IMG/VR virus record: IMGVR_UViG_3300045999_001868
Coordinates: 1 to 24,204 of that record
Direction: 5' to 3' (one strand)
DNA: 24,204 bases
Origin: a virus
Shown here: positions 1-8,182 of the stretch, piece by piece
How the letters are laid out: each line of letters starts with the position of its first letter
How positions within the stretch are numbered: the stretch's first letter is position 1
The notes under the pieces: generated by a model
Databases searched by the model: none
Told to the model about the DNA's origin: nothing
What the model saw: only the letters and a program-made list of their open reading frames with translations
Program-made: the position numbers and the translations under genes

Positions 1-311
1 GAACACTGGAACCTTGTACTCTTGTCATAAGAGTTGGTCCAGGCAAACATCATCCCAAGTTCATCTTCAAGTTTGATCATTGGATCAATAGGATTTTTTG
101 GAACAATGTGATAGATGCCCTGTGCAATGTTGGCTTCATGATTTGCTCTATACAACTCTTTGGTGATTACAAAACCACTATTTTGAAGGATAGAGTAGGT
201 GTTAGATATCACATCTCTATGTGATATAACTGTGTAGCTTTTACCATGGTTAGGTAAAAGTGCGTTTTCCAGGTAATTCCTGGTAGTCTCTGATGGCTTT
301 TTATAACCCAT
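1..311 (-). CDS. Partial phage protein, DUF932-like, 3' end outside window
   Basis: An open frame starts at an ATG at 309-311 on the minus strand and runs without a stop through the left window edge, giving 103 codons. It begins MGYKKPSETTRNYLENALLP. The stretch near the edge, LGMMFAWTNSYDKSTRFQC, resembles the NSYD core of DUF932-type phage and plasmid proteins, which are of unknown function; this is a recalled family resemblance, not a proof. A TAnnTTTG promoter box lies 23 bases upstream of the ATG, so the gene probably starts its own transcript. The preceding gene, DNA polymerase, is 91 bp away, an unusually large gap for this window. The protein could also be an unrelated phage hypothetical. 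Confidence 0.6.
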   Translation of the reverse strand, partial: MGYKKPSETTRNYLENALLPNHGKSYTVISHRDVISNTYSILQNSGFVITKELYRANHEANIAQGIYHIVPKNPIDPMIKLEDELGMMFAWTNSYDKSTRFQC

Positions 312-333
312 ATTTAAACTGTTAAAATTTAAA

Positions 334-341
334 CAAATATA
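334..341 (-). promoter_or_regulatory. Bacteroidota-type -7 promoter box TATATTTG
   Basis: The minus strand reads TATATTTG, a perfect match to the Bacteroidota -7 element TAnnTTTG, 23 bases before the ATG at 311. It lies in one of the few real intergenic gaps (312-402). No clear -33 TTTG is seen, only a T-rich stretch. The same gap holds two AT-only inverted repeats: AAACTT/AAGTTT near 350 and AATTGA/TCAATT near 390-404. These could be weak terminators after the polymerase gene or operators. Confidence 0.5.
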
Positions 342-402
342 CTAAGAATAAACTTAAAAAGTTTACTCTCAGTACAATTTGTTTCAAGAAATTGAAAATC
401 AA

Positions 403-2394
403 TTAGAACAATGCTAACTGATTGGATGGAACTGTTAGGATATTATTTATCTCAGACTCTATGTCTTCAAGATAATATCCCGTGTTGATATCATAATCTT
501 CCCATTTAGGTTTAACAACCATCTTGTTGTACAATGTCTGAAGCCATTTGCCGGATTCAAGTTGTATCTCTCTTCCGTCAACTTCATTCACTTTGGTTAT
601 CTTAACACCTTTCTTGGAGATATAATATCTGTTTACTTTTTGAAGGTTGTCTTCTGTAAAAGCACCGTCTTTAATATACCGGGCCACCTGTTTCCATTCA
701 CCTTTTGATTTGGCTCCAATACAATAATCAAGAATGTTCTTATTGCTTTGGATATAATCATGCGGCAGGATACCATTAATGAAATAAGCATACACACCTT
801 TAGCAACTACAAGTTTGGATTTGTTTTTATGAAGCTGTAATTCATGAAAATCAAACCGACCCTTAGTCTTTACAGGGGCATACATAAACTTATCACCATT
901 CACCTTATAGAGATAATGGGGATTCTCATCCCTGATTTCTCTCCATGCTGTAATATCAGTCTCTTTGTAATTGTTTACTGCAATGTAATTGTTTACATCT
1001 GCTAGCACAATCTGCTGATATGTATCATGCTCAAGCTGAAGACTGGTGATTTGTTCCCACTCTTTACAGATTTCCATATAGTCATCATAATACTGTCTAG
1101 GTATTCTTGTCTCTAGACCATCTGTATTCTGCATAAGAGCAACTGCATTAGGTATCCGGGTCATTATCATCTCATAAAGCATCATGAGACTAAGCTGGCC
1201 ATTAACAGTGATACGCATACAGAACTCCGGATCATAGAAGAAACTATCTGCATCATTACTCAAACCATATGTACTATTAAGAATGATCTTATACACATAG
1301 TTCATTGGGTCCTTCTTTGGGATTTTCTTTCTCTCATTGAAGAACCATTCATACTGATCACAGAATTCTTCTTTAGGGAAGTGGGCCGGTGCCCATTTAT
1401 TCCTGATTGCCAGGTTAGGATAGAAGCTTACCACATCTGAAGTAATAATCACATGATCATCATCAGATTTGTAAACTCCGGAACTCCTGGCACCATGAAC
1501 TCCGCCTAGACCAAAGTCTGTCTTCACACCCTTGTAATTAACCGTGTGCTTAAAAGAACCTTTCAGATTATCTCCCTTCAGTTTAACTTTCCTGAATGTA
1601 TCAAGAAGATGGTTAAACTCTGGAGATGTAAATTTGATATACGGGAGAATGATATCATTAAGTTTAATCACATCCCTGCGGGTCCTCATGTTTTTGATTT
1701 CCCTTTTTTCCATGTTGAGCTTCTGAGATAAATAAAAAGCAAACAACTCTTTACTTATCCTTGGCTCAGAGGCACTATACAGATTGATACCATACTTATC
1801 TGTCAATGCTTTTCTCAGTTTGATTTGAGAGGAAGACCTTTTGAAGATCTCTTTAGTAGACCGTACATCATTAAGACAATACTCAATAATGAGATCTATT
1901 TCCTCCATGGTTTTGATTTCAGTGCTGTGATGGATTGGCATTTCAAGAATGTTTTCCCAATCCATGCTGTACTGAATCCATTTCAAACTGGATCTCTTGG
2001 CCGGATTATCCCAGTGGTTTAACTTGAATATGTCTATTTGACCTACATCAAGCTTCCATTGTGGATACTGCTGCCATTCCTTTTTGTCTTGTTTACTAAT
2101 GCATTCCTGTGCATACTTGTAAATCTGTGCACTCTTACCACAAGCATCATAGCCGGCCCACTTACGGTGATTGGCCAATATATGTTGGGTAACTTGTGAG
2201 TCAAAGCTGAGACCATTGAAAGATATATGCCATTCTCTCTTTTGCTTGTTCTGTTCCAGGAACATTATAAACTCATTGAAATCATCTCTTAGGTTGTGCA
2301 CCACAAAGACTTTCTTCTCATTGGTTTTATAATGCTCAAAGCATGCAACAAAGCAATTGCTAAGAGTCTCATAATCCATTATCCAGTGTGTCAT
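403..2394 (-). CDS. Family B DNA polymerase with 3'-5' exonuclease and C-terminal clamp motif
   Basis: This is the replicative DNA polymerase (663 aa). The exonuclease motifs are in order: DYE (D7, E9), FNGLSFD (N60-D65) and YCLND (Y172, D176). The polymerase motifs follow: motif A DVVSFYPNL (D320, Y325), motif B KIILNSTYG (K369-G377) and motif C QNTDG (N423, D425). In motif C the usual YxDTD is changed so that only the second, metal-binding Asp remains. The protein ends NQLALF, a match to the bacterial beta-clamp binding pentamer QLxLF. I chose the ATG at 2394 because the longer frame from 2436 would translate straight through a strong terminator hairpin at 2403-2432. No terminal-protein region is obvious. 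The family assignment is secure; use of the host clamp is an inference. Confidence 0.93.
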   Translation of the reverse strand: MTHWIMDYETLSNCFVACFEHYKTNEKKVFVVHNLRDDFNEFIMFLEQNKQKREWHISFNGLSFDSQVTQHILANHRKWAGYDACGKSAQIYKYAQECISKQDKKEWQQYPQWKLDVGQIDIFKLNHWDNPAKRSSLKWIQYSMDWENILEMPIHHSTEIKTMEEIDLIIEYCLNDVRSTKEIFKRSSSQIKLRKALTDKYGINLYSASEPRISKELFAFYLSQKLNMEKREIKNMRTRRDVIKLNDIILPYIKFTSPEFNHLLDTFRKVKLKGDNLKGSFKHTVNYKGVKTDFGLGGVHGARSSGVYKSDDDHVIITSDVVSFYPNLAIRNKWAPAHFPKEEFCDQYEWFFNERKKIPKKDPMNYVYKIILNSTYGLSNDADSFFYDPEFCMRITVNGQLSLMMLYEMIMTRIPNAVALMQNTDGLETRIPRQYYDDYMEICKEWEQITSLQLEHDTYQQIVLADVNNYIAVNNYKETDITAWREIRDENPHYLYKVNGDKFMYAPVKTKGRFDFHELQLHKNKSKLVVAKGVYAYFINGILPHDYIQSNKNILDYCIGAKSKGEWKQVARYIKDGAFTEDNLQKVNRYYISKKGVKITKVNEVDGREIQLESGKWLQTLYNKMVVKPKWEDYDINTGYYLEDIESEINNILTVPSNQLALF

Positions 2395-2402
2395 ATCAGT
2401 TG

Positions 2403-2432
2403 AAAAAAATGGGGCAGATTTTAACCTGCCCC
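2403..2432 (-). terminator. Rho-independent terminator just upstream of the polymerase gene
   Basis: The minus strand folds into a 7-bp GC-rich stem (GGGGCAG/CTGCCCC) with an 8-nt loop, followed by A and seven T. It ends the unit of the 141-aa gene. The T tract stops only 8 nt before the polymerase ATG at 2394, so polymerase mRNA must come from read-through or carry this hairpin in its leader. Confidence 0.85.
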
Positions 2433-2447
2433 ACACGAAATGGAAAC

Positions 2448-2455
2448 CAAACTTA
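2448..2455 (-). promoter_or_regulatory. Possible -7 promoter box TAAGTTTG upstream of the polymerase
   Basis: The minus strand reads TAAGTTTG, matching TAnnTTTG, just after the stop of the 141-aa gene and before the terminator hairpin. If used, the transcript would start near 2442 and carry the hairpin at its very 5' end. No -33 element is evident, so this is a weak call. Confidence 0.3.
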
Positions 2456-2459
2456 TGCC

Positions 2460-2885
2460 TTATGCGGGCATAATTATCTTTGGAGTTGCTTGATTGACAT
2501 CTGTTGCATTAACATCTACCATGTACTGTTTGAAATCAAATGACTGTGCATTGATAGCAAACAAATGGATGAAGGCTTCTATATCAGCTTTATCTGTGAT
2601 ATAGTGCTCTCCAAATGTTTCAACCAAAACTCTCTGTTCTTTAACAACTTTACCGGTTGATGGGTTTGGTGCCTTTAATCTTACGGGCTCACCATTCTCA
2701 TCTAACTTAGGCAGCATATGAAAAGATTCTTTTTTAACCTTTGATATAACTGCCAGTATTCCAGAACTGGGGTCATACATTGCCTCTACATAGGGGCATT
2801 CAAGACTTGCGGGGACTAAGCCAAATGACTTAGCATTTCTAAAAGCTGAATGAATCAGCATCATGTTGGATCCAATTGTACTCAT
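2460..2885 (-). CDS. Conserved-looking phage protein of unknown function (141 aa)
   Basis: I do not recognise the family. The protein is soluble, with no signal peptide or membrane span, and begins MSTIGSNMMLIHSAFRNAKS. Its start overlaps the stop of the upstream gene by ATGA, so it can be translationally coupled. It also has a TATCTTTG promoter box inside the end of that upstream gene, 21 bases before its ATG, and a strong terminator 28 bases beyond its stop. It could therefore be expressed as a separate short transcript at a higher level than its neighbours, as expected for an abundant protein such as a structural or DNA-binding factor. That role is inference from layout only. Confidence 0.8.
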   Translation of the reverse strand: MSTIGSNMMLIHSAFRNAKSFGLVPASLECPYVEAMYDPSSGILAVISKVKKESFHMLPKLDENGEPVRLKAPNPSTGKVVKEQRVLVETFGEHYITDKADIEAFIHLFAINAQSFDFKQYMVDVNATDVNQATPKIIMPA

Positions 2886-3475
2886 GTTGGTTTTTCGTTT
2901 TGGTTCAAAGATATGCCAACATCACTCAATAATTCAACCACTTCAGAAAGTTTTTCATAAAGTGTTTCCTTATTCATGTTAGGCTTGTTACATAACTCAT
3001 ACACAGATTCTATTACAGATACAGGAACATTAAGTTCTTTTGCATACTCTGCATGATAGATATCTGGGAATAAAAATGCTGTAACAAAGCTTGCAATCTT
3101 ACCACTCTTTCCAAAGAAATCTTCAATGGTATCCTTTGAAATTGAACTGAATTGTGAATACTTACCTTTTACAAACATCTCAAAGTCCTTCTTAAAAGGA
3201 GAGAAGTCAAATACATAAAGATGTGTATCATCACTCAGCTTGTGATACTCTTCAAACAAAATGTTATTCTTTAGGCCGGCTTCAAATGTTTTGAACTTAT
3301 CATTCATTTCTACATTATATACACATAGAAACTTAATGTCCTCTACACCATACACTCCATCCCAACAGATATAAGTCTCTGCCGGGGTGAAGGGTACATT
3401 CTTTTTAATTCTAAGAAGCGGGTAAAGAAATACTTTACTCTTTTGAAAATATTCAGTGTAAACTCCGTTTGTCAT
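2882..3475 (-). CDS. Unknown phage protein (197 aa)
   Basis: The family is not recognised. The N-terminal half is rich in aromatic and beta-type sequence (for example TYICWDGVYGVEDIKFLCVY); the C-terminal half is helical (ELNVPVSVIESVYELCNK onward). There are no membrane spans. It overlaps the PD-(D/E)XK nuclease gene upstream and the 141-aa gene downstream by 4-nt ATGA junctions, so it belongs to a coupled run with the nuclease. A DNA-processing role is possible from context but nothing in the sequence proves it. Confidence 0.8.
   Translation of the reverse strand: MTNGVYTEYFQKSKVFLYPLLRIKKNVPFTPAETYICWDGVYGVEDIKFLCVYNVEMNDKFKTFEAGLKNNILFEEYHKLSDDTHLYVFDFSPFKKDFEMFVKGKYSQFSSISKDTIEDFFGKSGKIASFVTAFLFPDIYHAEYAKELNVPVSVIESVYELCNKPNMNKETLYEKLSEVVELLSDVGISLNQNEKPT
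2906..2913 (-). promoter_or_regulatory. Internal -7 promoter box TATCTTTG
   Basis: TATCTTTG lies on the minus strand inside the last codons of the 197-aa gene, 21 bases upstream of the ATG at 2885. A GTTG is spaced 21 nt upstream of it, where the Bacteroidota -33 element should be. With the terminator at 2403-2432 it would frame a one-gene unit. Confidence 0.5.
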
Positions 3476-4473
3476 AGTACAATCCTTTGTGTTAGAAACA
3501 TGTACGGCAGGCTGTAATTTCTCTGTTCATAATGATACTGAGCCATATCAAGTGCAGTTATTAAACTTACACTCCAACTGGTCAGAGTTTCATCTGCTAC
3601 ATCAAATACATAAACCTGATTGTACTTGTCAATAACCACAAATTTGCACATTATCTGGTAATCTTTTTCATCTTCAGTAAGATTTTCAAAAACAAGTCTT
3701 CCATATATGGCCATCTGCAGCCAATAGTTATAGAAGTCAATGGTCTCTTTGAAGTCTGAAATAGTTTTAGAAGTTGTCTTCAGATCACATATCACCACCT
3801 CTTTTCTTTCATCATCAATCTTGTAATAATCCACAATACCTTTTAGGCCAAATGAATAATCTTTCAGTTTCTGAATCATTAAGGGTTTTTCAACAAAGCT
3901 TTTGGCACCATCAAGTTCAAAGTCTGTCTGAGAGGCATTGAATAACTCCATTACATCTTTGTTTTCTTTGATGATATCAACCTGCTCTTGGCACTTTGTT
4001 AATGTATCCTGATCAATAACATCAAGCTTACTTGTATTCAGATACTTCCAGTAAACATCATTATCCTGGGTCTGGATCTTTTCAAGTCTCTTTGAATCTT
4101 CCTTCAATGTCTGATAAAGATTCTCTGATTCTAATGCATCTAGTATTAACTTCTGATGATTGGGATCCGTGGATAGTAATGACTCAGGTTTAAATGGCTG
4201 GTCCTTTAATAAATAAAGTACCTTCTTAACCGAATCAGTGGGAACTTTTGAAGGAATGATGTTAAACTTATTCTTTAAGTTACCTGGTTCAAATAACAGA
4301 CAATGAATAAGTTTGCCTTCTATTAGATGCTTATCTGTTGACTCTTCTCTCTTACCAAGAACATAGTCCCGGTAGAAGAGAGTTGGAGAAAACATGAGCT
4401 TGTTTATGGATGAATAACTAAACTGGAATTCTTTGGAATAGAACTCCTCTTCTTTTGTGAAATCTCTTTTCAT
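3472..4473 (-). CDS. PD-(D/E)XK superfamily nuclease, exonuclease/Cas4-like
   Basis: This is probably a DNA exonuclease that makes single-stranded ends for recombination. The N-terminus has YSSINKLMFSPTLFYRDYV and EGKLIHCLLFEP (about residues 19-64), typical of DUF3799-type phage PD-(D/E)XK proteins. The catalytic core reads GIVDYY (D215), then DLKT (D230, K232), followed by the QxxxY motif LQMAIYG (Q253, Y257). All expected catalytic residues are present in 333 aa, a normal length. It is coupled by ATGA overlaps to both neighbours. The Sak4-like ATPase and SSB-like protein elsewhere in the window are the partners such nucleases usually work with. The superfamily is secure; the direction of cutting and the partner are inferred. 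Confidence 0.88.
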   Translation of the reverse strand: MKRDFTKEEEFYSKEFQFSYSSINKLMFSPTLFYRDYVLGKREESTDKHLIEGKLIHCLLFEPGNLKNKFNIIPSKVPTDSVKKVLYLLKDQPFKPESLLSTDPNHQKLILDALESENLYQTLKEDSKRLEKIQTQDNDVYWKYLNTSKLDVIDQDTLTKCQEQVDIIKENKDVMELFNASQTDFELDGAKSFVEKPLMIQKLKDYSFGLKGIVDYYKIDDERKEVVICDLKTTSKTISDFKETIDFYNYWLQMAIYGRLVFENLTEDEKDYQIMCKFVVIDKYNQVYVFDVADETLTSWSVSLITALDMAQYHYEQRNYSLPYMFLTQRIVL

Positions 4474-4670
4474 TTTAATACTGGTAATCCTAATTGTTGT
4501 GCAGCATAGTTAATATGCTTGCTTGTTGTTATGGACCAATGACCAAGAGGTCTAACATATTTGTTTTTAACCTCTGCCACTTTTGTCTCATAGGAGTATA
4601 TAAACTTATCTGTCTCAGTAATGAGCATGCATAAGTTCACTTTGTACCTTGGGAATTTTTTAATTATCAT
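4470..4670 (-). CDS. Small unknown protein (66 aa)
   Basis: A small basic protein of unknown function (MIIKKFPRYKVNLCMLITET at the start). Its stop overlaps the ATG of the nuclease gene as ATGA, which supports it being real and expressed with the nuclease. Its own ATG lies 10 nt downstream of the UUCG-capped hairpin at 4680-4728. No domain, membrane span or zinc motif is visible. Confidence 0.65.
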   Translation of the reverse strand: MIIKKFPRYKVNLCMLITETDKFIYSYETKVAEVKNKYVRPLGHWSITTSKHINYAAQQLGLPVLK

Positions 4671-4679
4671 AACTTAAAG

Positions 4680-4728
4680 TTAAGGAGTGGGTGAGCCGAA
4701 GCCCACCCATACTATGGCTACTCCTTAA
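4680..4728 (-). terminator. Two-part hairpin with UUCG loop between operons
   Basis: On the minus strand an outer 9-bp stem (4720-4728 with 4680-4688) encloses an inner 8-bp GC-rich stem (4701-4708 with 4689-4696). The loop is C(UUCG)G, and an 11-nt one-sided bulge lies between the stems. No T tract follows, only CTTTAAGTT, so it may be a terminator, an mRNA-end stabiliser or a processing site. It separates the MoxR/vWA cassette from the nuclease run. Confidence 0.6.
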
Positions 4729-4734
4729 ATACCA

Positions 4735-5874
4735 TTACTCACCAAGAGTCATCAATTGATACTTTGGTGAAAGTTTGATTGCATTGATATCAATAGTAAA
4801 TGCTCTTTCATTACTGTTGTAACCAAGCATACTATCCACAACATGATTGAAGTACAAAGCCACTGATTCCCTAAATGCAAATTCAGTTAATGCTTTATCC
4901 GCACTTAGTCTACCTATAAAATAATTATAAGCATGTGGTTGATTCAAGGCTGGTCCTGTGAAGTATGCTGAAAATGCTTTCCTAAGAACTTTAAATGCGG
5001 CACTGTTATATCCTCTTGTTTCCTTTAGTCTAGAACCAAAGTAATAACAAAGCATTGCAATCTTATCATAGGAAGTTTTCATGTTTGAATTGGCCATAAT
5101 ACTTACAGCTAACTCACGGTCCTCATTACTTGCTTCAATCATCTTCACCAGGTTCCTGTAGTCCTCTTCATTCAATGTGGTCATATGCTTATCAGCAAAT
5201 GAATACATGTGAGAATCAAGTACAAGGTTACCTCTAGTGATTATGTCATTCAATTCCTTAGCATTTTCATCAGTGATATAAACAATGTTGCTGTAATCAG
5301 TGATGCTGTGTCTAAAATCATTAAACTTAGAACCAAGTTTTGAATGAGTAAATCCATAAGTTGGTATCATGTTGATTATAAGCAGATCATCCTTGTTTGT
5401 ATTTACAAGAAACTTCATGATCTTCTCATATGCTAGATGATCAAATAAGTCTTTAACCAATTGATTATTCTGTAATCTATCCAACATCACATTATACTTG
5501 TTGACTATTCTTTCATAACCACTTCTGGTTAAGAAACCGGAAAGACTGTTGATTGAAATAATCTGGTAGTCTGCTTGACTACTATCTTTAACAATCTTAC
5601 AACCATGTTTCTGTTTCAAAATATCAAACTTGTCTCTTGGAAGATTGATATCAGAATGCCTATAAAAAGACTTGCCGTTTATCTCAGTCTCATCTGGAGT
5701 CTTAAGTTTAGACATACTATTTGTAAAGTATGAAGTTTGCTCAAACTTAAAAGCATAGTTAGACTTTGATACCAAAGACCCCATATGTTCTATTTCTATG
5801 CGGTCTTCTGTTATAGCGGTTAAACCGTTAAGATTATCTAAATTGAATGTAATATTAAATACTCTGCTTGCCAT
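4735..5874 (-). CDS. Unknown protein B of a paralogous pair in the MoxR/vWA cassette (379 aa)
   Basis: The family is not recognised. Residues about 67-107 align without gaps to residues 68-108 of the preceding gene's product (pattern K-x-F, then KxxH-x-x-x-V-x-D-x-x-x-AD). A second shared block, LVKMIEASNEDRELAVSIM at 242-260, aligns with 226-246 of that protein and with the start of the 129-aa protein at 9346-9735. The block looks like a helical HEAT-type repeat. The gene overlaps its paralog by 20 bp and is the last gene before the UUCG hairpin. There is no signal peptide or membrane span. It is probably a partner or substrate of the MoxR/vWA machine; this is inference from order and shared motif. 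Confidence 0.8.
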   Translation of the reverse strand: MASRVFNITFNLDNLNGLTAITEDRIEIEHMGSLVSKSNYAFKFEQTSYFTNSMSKLKTPDETEINGKSFYRHSDINLPRDKFDILKQKHGCKIVKDSSQADYQIISINSLSGFLTRSGYERIVNKYNVMLDRLQNNQLVKDLFDHLAYEKIMKFLVNTNKDDLLIINMIPTYGFTHSKLGSKFNDFRHSITDYSNIVYITDENAKELNDIITRGNLVLDSHMYSFADKHMTTLNEEDYRNLVKMIEASNEDRELAVSIMANSNMKTSYDKIAMLCYYFGSRLKETRGYNSAAFKVLRKAFSAYFTGPALNQPHAYNYFIGRLSADKALTEFAFRESVALYFNHVVDSMLGYNSNERAFTIDINAIKLSPKYQLMTLGE

Positions 5875-6910
5875 AATACTTTTTGTACTGAGGTTTTAAC
5901 TCAACTTTAAAAATATAGAGATCTCTATTTTCAATCCTGATCTCTTTTCTAACAATACGTTCCAGATACTTGAATGATATATTGTCCAGTTTATTATGTT
6001 CTTCTAACCATTTAATCATATCAAGTGCTTCTTTGTATTTGAAATTACTATATCCAGATGTTTCCATCCAATACTGCACATCTTTGTTTTTATTAAAGAC
6101 ATACATTCTTGAATAGCTTTCTTGAGCAAATTCCCAAAGCAAATGAAAATTACAAGTGTAATCAATTGTTGGAATAATCTTACCAGCAATCTCTCTATCA
6201 TCAACATTGGAAGAATTCATGTATCTGATCAGATCTTTAACAAGCTCTTCTGTTAAGGTAATCTTGTTAGCAGAGGCATTTACAATAGTCTCAGCATCTA
6301 TAACACCATAGTTACCCAGTTCAATCTGATAAGCAAGATTCAAGGCCAAACCTGTAATCATGTACCTATCATACATAGCACTATCTGTATCACACATGTA
6401 AGATCTATTGCCCAATGCTGTTACCTTATCATCAAATAAAATACCTACACCACTTGATTGAATCCAATTATCAAGAAAGCTTGTTCCAGTTTTAGTTTTC
6501 TTTAGAATCTCATAGTTCCATACATTTGCTAACATTGCTGTTGTAAGAATAGCATCACCGTTTCTAAAGTCCCTATAGAACTCATCATGTGTGATTATAA
6601 AATCAGCTGTCTCATAATCATTTGTTACAGTAATCTTATGTTCTTTAAGAGCGGCCTTAATTCTATCCTGAGATACAGGACACAATGGAAGAATGAATGC
6701 TTTCTTCTTGCTTCTGAAAGTTGTGTCATCAAGAGTGTTTGTTTCAAGTGCACTCTTTATTTTTTTATAAACATCATCATTAGATGTAACCATTACTTTT
6801 TCAACACTATCTCCGGAAGAAGAAAGTACCCCATATTCAGGGGTACCTTCCAATCCGTAGTGTTTCAAAGCAGCAGTATCATAAATCTGATAAACTGACT
6901 TTGTTGCCAT
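5855..6910 (-). CDS. Unknown protein A of a paralogous pair in the MoxR/vWA cassette (351 aa)
   Basis: The family is not recognised, but it is related to the next gene's product (4735-5874). Residues 68-108 carry the shared KxF...KEHKITVTNDYETADFIITH block. Residues 216-246 carry the shared TLxEE...SSNVDDREIAGKI block, which is also found in the 129-aa protein at 9346-9735. It starts one base before the MoxR ATPase stop (TAATG junction), which implies coupled translation and roughly equal amounts. No enzyme motif or membrane span is seen. The large central insert without similarity to its paralog suggests divergence in binding partner. Confidence 0.8.
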   Translation of the reverse strand: MATKSVYQIYDTAALKHYGLEGTPEYGVLSSSGDSVEKVMVTSNDDVYKKIKSALETNTLDDTTFRSKKKAFILPLCPVSQDRIKAALKEHKITVTNDYETADFIITHDEFYRDFRNGDAILTTAMLANVWNYEILKKTKTGTSFLDNWIQSSGVGILFDDKVTALGNRSYMCDTDSAMYDRYMITGLALNLAYQIELGNYGVIDAETIVNASANKITLTEELVKDLIRYMNSSNVDDREIAGKIIPTIDYTCNFHLLWEFAQESYSRMYVFNKNKDVQYWMETSGYSNFKYKEALDMIKWLEEHNKLDNISFKYLERIVRKEIRIENRDLYIFKVELKPQYKKYYGKQSI

Positions 6911-8175
6911 TACTTAATTGTCATCTTGATGATGCTTGGATCCATCATCATTTTATTGAACTTCTGCTTGTTGCCATTGAAGATTGTTCTTACAACAAGA
7001 TATTTCAAATCATTGGTGAAATAATCTTTGGTGCAAAGAGTGATCAACCGGCTTGTGATCTTCTCTGAAATAGTGTTGTCTTTAGAATACACTACTGCAA
7101 AGTTTGCTAACCTCGTTGCCAGGGTTGATGCAATATCTGCACGATATGTATCACCCTTACCCACACAAGATTCCAACTGAGCCAAGATTGTTTGCTCATT
7201 ATCAGCAAGCAACAGATCCTTTGGAGTTACCAGTTTATCAAGTTTGTTGTTGATAAAGGTGGTAAACATACTTGCAAATGCATCACCAACAGAACCTTCA
7301 CCAATCATCTGAATCATTGACAGATTAGATTCAAAATCTGCAAAGCTTGAGATGGAGTTAAAGAATGTAGTGATGGATCTTGAGTTAGTTTCCTGAGTCA
7401 CAAGTTCAGGATGCAGAAGCAGGAAGTTGATACAACGGGTATCAATGCCGGCTTCTTCTGCCCATCTGGCCCATACATTAACATCATACTTCAGATTAGC
7501 AGTGATGTATCTGGTTTTCTGTGCAGCGTCAATGCTGTTAACCATATAGTCACCATTGTCTGGATTTGCTGTTAGGATAATGTGCCAGTCTTTTGGAAGA
7601 GACCATGAGATGTAAGTCTGACGGTCAATCAATTCCATGACGGCCTGGATGAATCTGGTATCTGCACGGTTCCAGTCATCCAACAATAGAATGCCACCTT
7701 CTTTTTTATCTGCAATCCATTCTGGAGCACAGTATGACATCCTGTTCTTACCGGTCATTTTGTATCCGTTCTTCAGATACTCAGCAACGGCAAGTTCATC
7801 AACCCACAAACCAATCTTCTTTACCTGGCCTTCACCAAGCTTTGCCATGTCATTAGAAGCAGCAGCTCTCTGTGCAGCAGTAAAGTTCAACTCATCAGCC
7901 TGTGCCACTCTCTGTTCCTTATACATTTGGAACTGACGAACTGGAAAACCAACCAGGTCACCAAGCTCTTCAATCTGAGCCAAGTTCAACTTTACAAAGT
8001 TGAGATTATTTTCTTTGGCTATTTCAATAACAGTTGAAGTTTTACCAATACCAGATTCTCCAAGTACCTCAATGGATACGGGATTTTTACCTTGTGCTTG
8101 CAAGAAGCGGTTGTTCTTAATAATGTGATTCACGAAGCCTTTCAGCTCATCAATGTTTAAATTTACGTTTGCCAT
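6910..8175 (-). CDS. MoxR-like AAA+ ATPase (AAA_5 type)
   Basis: An AAA+ ATPase of 421 aa. Walker A is GESGIGKT (39-46), Walker B ILLLDDWNRA (162-171), sensor 1 TANP (202-205), and a basic QKTRY follows at 219-223. The long insertion between Walker A and B and the DDWNRA box are typical of the MoxR/AAA_5 group. These ATPases remodel proteins together with a von Willebrand A (vWA) partner. The vWA metallopeptidase encoded 7 bp upstream (8183-9343) is the expected partner. The stop overlaps the start of paralog A as TAATG. The substrate is unknown; the paralogous proteins downstream are candidates. Confidence 0.9.
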   Translation of the reverse strand: MANVNLNIDELKGFVNHIIKNNRFLQAQGKNPVSIEVLGESGIGKTSTVIEIAKENNLNFVKLNLAQIEELGDLVGFPVRQFQMYKEQRVAQADELNFTAAQRAAASNDMAKLGEGQVKKIGLWVDELAVAEYLKNGYKMTGKNRMSYCAPEWIADKKEGGILLLDDWNRADTRFIQAVMELIDRQTYISWSLPKDWHIILTANPDNGDYMVNSIDAAQKTRYITANLKYDVNVWARWAEEAGIDTRCINFLLLHPELVTQETNSRSITTFFNSISSFADFESNLSMIQMIGEGSVGDAFASMFTTFINNKLDKLVTPKDLLLADNEQTILAQLESCVGKGDTYRADIASTLATRLANFAVVYSKDNTISEKITSRLITLCTKDYFTNDLKYLVVRTIFNGNKQKFNKMMMDPSIIKMTIK

Positions 8176-8182
8176 AGTTTTT

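Noticed and set aside
2395-2436. Longer start of the DNA polymerase (677 aa)
   Set aside because: The extra 14 codons are the terminator hairpin itself; exonuclease motif I begins right after the ATG at 2394.
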